The notes beneath the pieces are model-generated. The model was not told the origin of the DNA. It ran no database searches and was given only the letters and a program-made list of their open reading frames with translations. Source: Trueperaceae bacterium (lineage in GTDB: Bacteria; Deinococcota; Deinococci; Deinococcales; Trueperaceae). Taken from it: DNA of 17,035 nt. Positions 15,286-17,035 of the stretch are shown piece after piece. A program made the position numbers and the translations under genes. Position 1 is the stretch's first letter. Each line of letters begins with the position of its first letter. Location of the stretch: assembly GCA_024636105.1 (NCBI GenBank), contig JAGXHO010000186.1, positions 1 through 17,035 of the forward strand. Direction: 5' to 3'.

Positions 15286-16658
15286 GGAGCCGAGTCTACC
15301 AGGGCGACCCGCGGCGGGCGCCAGCGCCGCAGCAGCACGACGAACCGCGCCATGAGCGCCGCTCCGGCCACGCCGAGTCCGAGCACGAGCCCCCACCACA
15401 GCCCCACCCCACCCAGGCCCGCGCCGAACGCGAGCGCGACGCCGCCGCCGATGCCGACCAACCAGTACGACACGAGCGTGATGAGCATGGGCGCGCGCGT
15501 GTCCTTCAGCCCGCGCAGCGCCCCGATGGCGCTCACCTGCAACCCGTCGAACAGCTGGAACGCCGCCGCGACCCCGAGGAAGGCGACCGCGTGGCCGACG
15601 ACGACCGCGTTCGCCGGGTCGCCGGGGTCGAGGTAGAGGCCGACGATCGTCCGCGGCGCGAACAGGAAGAGCGCCGCGGACGCCACCATGGTGAGCAGCG
15701 CGAGCCCGATCCCGACCGCCCCGGCGGCCCGCGCACCGAGCGGATCGCCGCGTCCGACGGCGTGCCCGACGCGGGCCGACGTCGCGATCCCGAGGGCCAA
15801 GGGGACCATGAAGGTCAGCGAGGTCGTCTGGATGGCGATCTGGTGGCCCGCGAGCTCCGCGGACCCGATGCGCCCCATCAGCATCGCGGACACGGCGAAC
15901 AGCCCCGTCTCGAAGCCGACCGTGACCGAGATCGGCCACCCGAGGCGCAGGATCTCCCGCGCCGTGGCGCCGTCCCAACGCCAGCGCCCGCCGAGCGCCG
16001 AGGGCAACCGGTACCGCCACCCCACGTACGCGAACGCCAGCAGCGCCATCGCCGCGTACACGAGGCTCGTGGCGACGCCGGTGCCCGCGAGCCCGAGCGC
16101 CGGGAACCCCCAGCGCCCGAACATGAACGCCTGGTTGGCGACGATGTTGAGCCCGATCCCGACGAACGCGACGAACATCAGCGGCCGTGTGTGCCCCTGG
16201 CCCTCCAGGTACGCGCGCAACGCCGTGAACAGTAGGAACGGCCCCATCGACCAGGCGACGTTCCGCAGGTAGCCCGAGGCCAGCTCGACCGCGATCGGGT
16301 CCTGCCCCAGGACCAGGAGCAGCGCCGGCATCGACCACAGCGCGGCCATCGACGGCGGCGTGAGGAGCAGCGCCCACAGCAACCCTTGCCGGAGCGCGCG
16401 CACCGCGTCCTCCGGCCGGCGCGCGCCCGTGGCCTGGGCGACCAAGGGTCCGATCGCGAACAGCATCGACGAGAGCACGATGGCGACGAAGAAGAACGAG
16501 ACGCTCCCGAGCGCGATGCCGGCCAGGGCGTCCGGCCCCAACCGCCCGGCCATCAGCGTGTCGACGAACCCCATGGCGTGCTGCGCCAGCTGCGCCACGG
16601 CCAGCGGCAGCGCGACCGCCACCAGCACCGGGATCTCACGTCGAACGGCGGCCAGCAC
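15282..16658 (-). CDS. MATE-family multidrug/cation antiporter
   Basis: An inner-membrane efflux protein with about twelve hydrophobic helices in two homologous halves. The first half has GFVDTLMAGRLGPDALAGIALG (about residues 30-51). The second half repeats the theme with SAMLMGRIGSAELAGHQIAI and MVPLALGIATSARVGHAVGRGD, typical of the NorM-like branch. Such proteins expel cationic drugs or metabolites using a sodium or proton gradient; the substrate here is unknown. I chose the GTG at 16658 (458 residues) because TAGGGT lies 7 bases upstream. The GTG at 16667 (three residues longer) is possible but abuts that box. The gene diverges from the ankyrin gene across a 41-bp palindrome and is coupled to the 43-residue membrane gene at its end. 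Confidence 0.93.
   Translation of the reverse strand: MLAAVRREIPVLVAVALPLAVAQLAQHAMGFVDTLMAGRLGPDALAGIALGSVSFFFVAIVLSSMLFAIGPLVAQATGARRPEDAVRALRQGLLWALLLTPPSMAALWSMPALLLVLGQDPIAVELASGYLRNVAWSMGPFLLFTALRAYLEGQGHTRPLMFVAFVGIGLNIVANQAFMFGRWGFPALGLAGTGVATSLVYAAMALLAFAYVGWRYRLPSALGGRWRWDGATAREILRLGWPISVTVGFETGLFAVSAMLMGRIGSAELAGHQIAIQTTSLTFMVPLALGIATSARVGHAVGRGDPLGARAAGAVGIGLALLTMVASAALFLFAPRTIVGLYLDPGDPANAVVVGHAVAFLGVAAAFQLFDGLQVSAIGALRGLKDTRAPMLITLVSYWLVGIGGGVALAFGAGLGGVGLWWGLVLGLGVAGAALMARFVVLLRRWRPPRVALVDSAP
15293..15298 (-). promoter_or_regulatory. -10 box inside the MATE 3' end for the small membrane gene
   Basis: TAGACT on the minus strand, 7 bases, then GTG at 15285. The surrounding bases (TAGACTCGGCTCC) nearly repeat those before mqnC (TAGACTCGGTCC), which suggests a shared promoter type. 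Confidence 0.5.
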
Positions 16659-16665
16659 GCAGGCC

Positions 16666-16671
16666 ACCCTA
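16666..16671 (-). promoter_or_regulatory. -10 box for the leaderless MATE gene
   Basis: TAGGGT on the minus strand followed by 7 bases and GTG at 16658. The 41-bp palindrome begins 7 bp upstream of it and covers the place where a -35 box would be. Confidence 0.5.
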
Positions 16672-16677
16672 CAGCAA

Positions 16678-16718
16678 CGGGGTCGTCGGCTGGAGCGCGG
16701 CTCCAGCCGACGACCCCG
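16678..16718. repeat. 41-bp perfect palindrome between divergent genes
   Basis: Arms 16678-16695 and 16701-16718 are perfectly complementary over 18 bp. The loop cgcgg can add one more C-G pair, leaving a 3-base tip. No T-run follows on the plus strand (gcgaatcc), and only gttgctgt follows on the minus strand. It lies upstream of both divergent genes, so an ordinary end-of-gene terminator is unlikely. It may be an operator, an insulating terminator or a dispersed palindromic element. Confidence 0.85.
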
Positions 16719-16748
16719 CGAATCCTCACGTTCTCATCGGCCGGACGG

Positions 16749-16754
16749 TACGTT
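16749..16754 (+). promoter_or_regulatory. -10 box for the leaderless ankyrin gene
   Basis: TACGTT, 6 bases (gggggc), then ATG at 16761. It has the same TANNNT spacing as at the other leaderless starts. The G-run is not placed for a Shine-Dalgarno role. Confidence 0.5.
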
Positions 16755-16760
16755 GGGGGC

Positions 16761-17035
16761 ATGGCCAGAGTCGCCGTCGTCGTCCTCCTCGTGCTCGTCG
16801 CCGCGGTCGCGGTGTCGTGGCGCTTCGAACTGCTTCCGAACCCCTTCGCGCGCGACCCTGGGCCGCCGCCGGTGCCCGCGGTCCTCGTCGCGCTCGGTGA
16901 GGGCGACGACGCGGCGCTCGAGGCGGCGCTCGCCGCCGGTGCAGACCTCGCCGTCCTCGACGCCGAGGGGCGCCCGCCGCTCCACGTCGCCGCACTGGCC
17001 GGGCGCACGGAGGCGCTGGCGGCGCTGCTCGCTGC
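16761..17035 (+). CDS. Membrane-anchored ankyrin-repeat protein (3' partial)
   Basis: The frame runs off the window end, so only 91 complete codons are seen. Residues 2-20 (ARVAVVVLLVLVAAVAVSW) form a signal anchor or signal peptide, followed by a Pro-rich spacer (about 32-40). From about residue 41 the sequence is ankyrin-like: ALGEGDDAALEAALAAGADL, then the canonical DAEGRPPLHVAALAGRTEALAALL. Ankyrin repeats mediate protein-protein contact. The N-terminal hydrophobic segment places the repeats on the outer face of the membrane or secretes them. The ATG at 16761 lies 6 bases after TACGTT. Number of repeats and any further domain are unknown because of truncation. Confidence 0.85.
   Translation, partial: MARVAVVVLLVLVAAVAVSWRFELLPNPFARDPGPPPVPAVLVALGEGDDAALEAALAAGADLAVLDAEGRPPLHVAALAGRTEALAALLA

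Noticed and set aside
14508..16235. A 575-codon open frame on the plus strand opposite the MATE and membrane protein genes
   Set aside because: It is dominated by Arg, Glu, Asp and Gln with no hydrophobic core or motif. The minus-strand frames encode clear membrane proteins.
1..17035. CRISPR arrays, insertion sequences, tRNA or rRNA genes, attachment sites
   Set aside because: I found no regularly spaced repeats, transposase-like frames, terminal inverted repeats or RNA-gene signatures when reading both strands.

Overview
This is a chromosomal window of very high G+C (about 70% or more) with ordinary housekeeping and accessory genes. I see no phage, plasmid, insertion sequence, CRISPR array, rRNA or tRNA. 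The best guess is a Deinococcota bacterium, perhaps Trueperaceae-like. This is an inference from three things: a futalosine-type menaquinone pair (mqnC plus an ATZ/TRZ-type deaminase), MreB in a very GC-rich genome, and many genes whose start codon lies 6-7 bases after a TANNNT box with no Shine-Dalgarno site. That is the leaderless arrangement known to be common in Deinococcus. Actinobacteria also use leaderless genes, so the assignment is not certain.

Layout. Positions 2-1777 (+) hold the 3' part of a large exported-type protein with a pre-peptidase-like beta domain. A bidirectional hairpin terminator (1823-1854) separates it from a minus-strand group: mqnC (3517-4641), a probable aminodeoxyfutalosine deaminase (2303-3520) and thioredoxin (1908-2243). 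Divergent from mqnC is a 1084-residue protein with an HTH-like N-terminus, a P-loop NTPase and TPR-like repeats (4764-8018). It overlaps by GTGA with a 3-hydroxyisobutyrate-dehydrogenase-family gene (8015-8896). Next come a class I methyltransferase (8930-9658, -) and, divergent from it, mreB (9896-10906, +). mreB converges with a GNAT acetyltransferase (10900-11652, -), which lies behind an FKBP/SlyD-type isomerase (11706-12134, -). A second minus-strand group follows: a single-domain chromate transporter (13909-14454) and a cytoplasmic gamma-glutamyltransferase-family enzyme (12269-13858). A third group is a MATE efflux protein (15282-16658), a 43-residue membrane protein (15154-15285) and a four-helix membrane protein (14610-15119). 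The window ends inside a membrane-anchored ankyrin-repeat gene (16761 onward, +).

How the parts relate. mqnC and the deaminase are two steps of one menaquinone route and are translationally coupled. The large NTPase/TPR gene looks like a signal-transducing regulator or scaffold. It is coupled to a dehydrogenase and shares a 122-bp divergent promoter region with mqnC that carries a 9-bp direct repeat. This is the least familiar and most interesting locus in the window. The MATE and ankyrin genes diverge around a strong 41-bp palindrome that could be a control element for both. No intergenic stretch exceeds 300 bases; the longest is the 237-bp gap before mreB.
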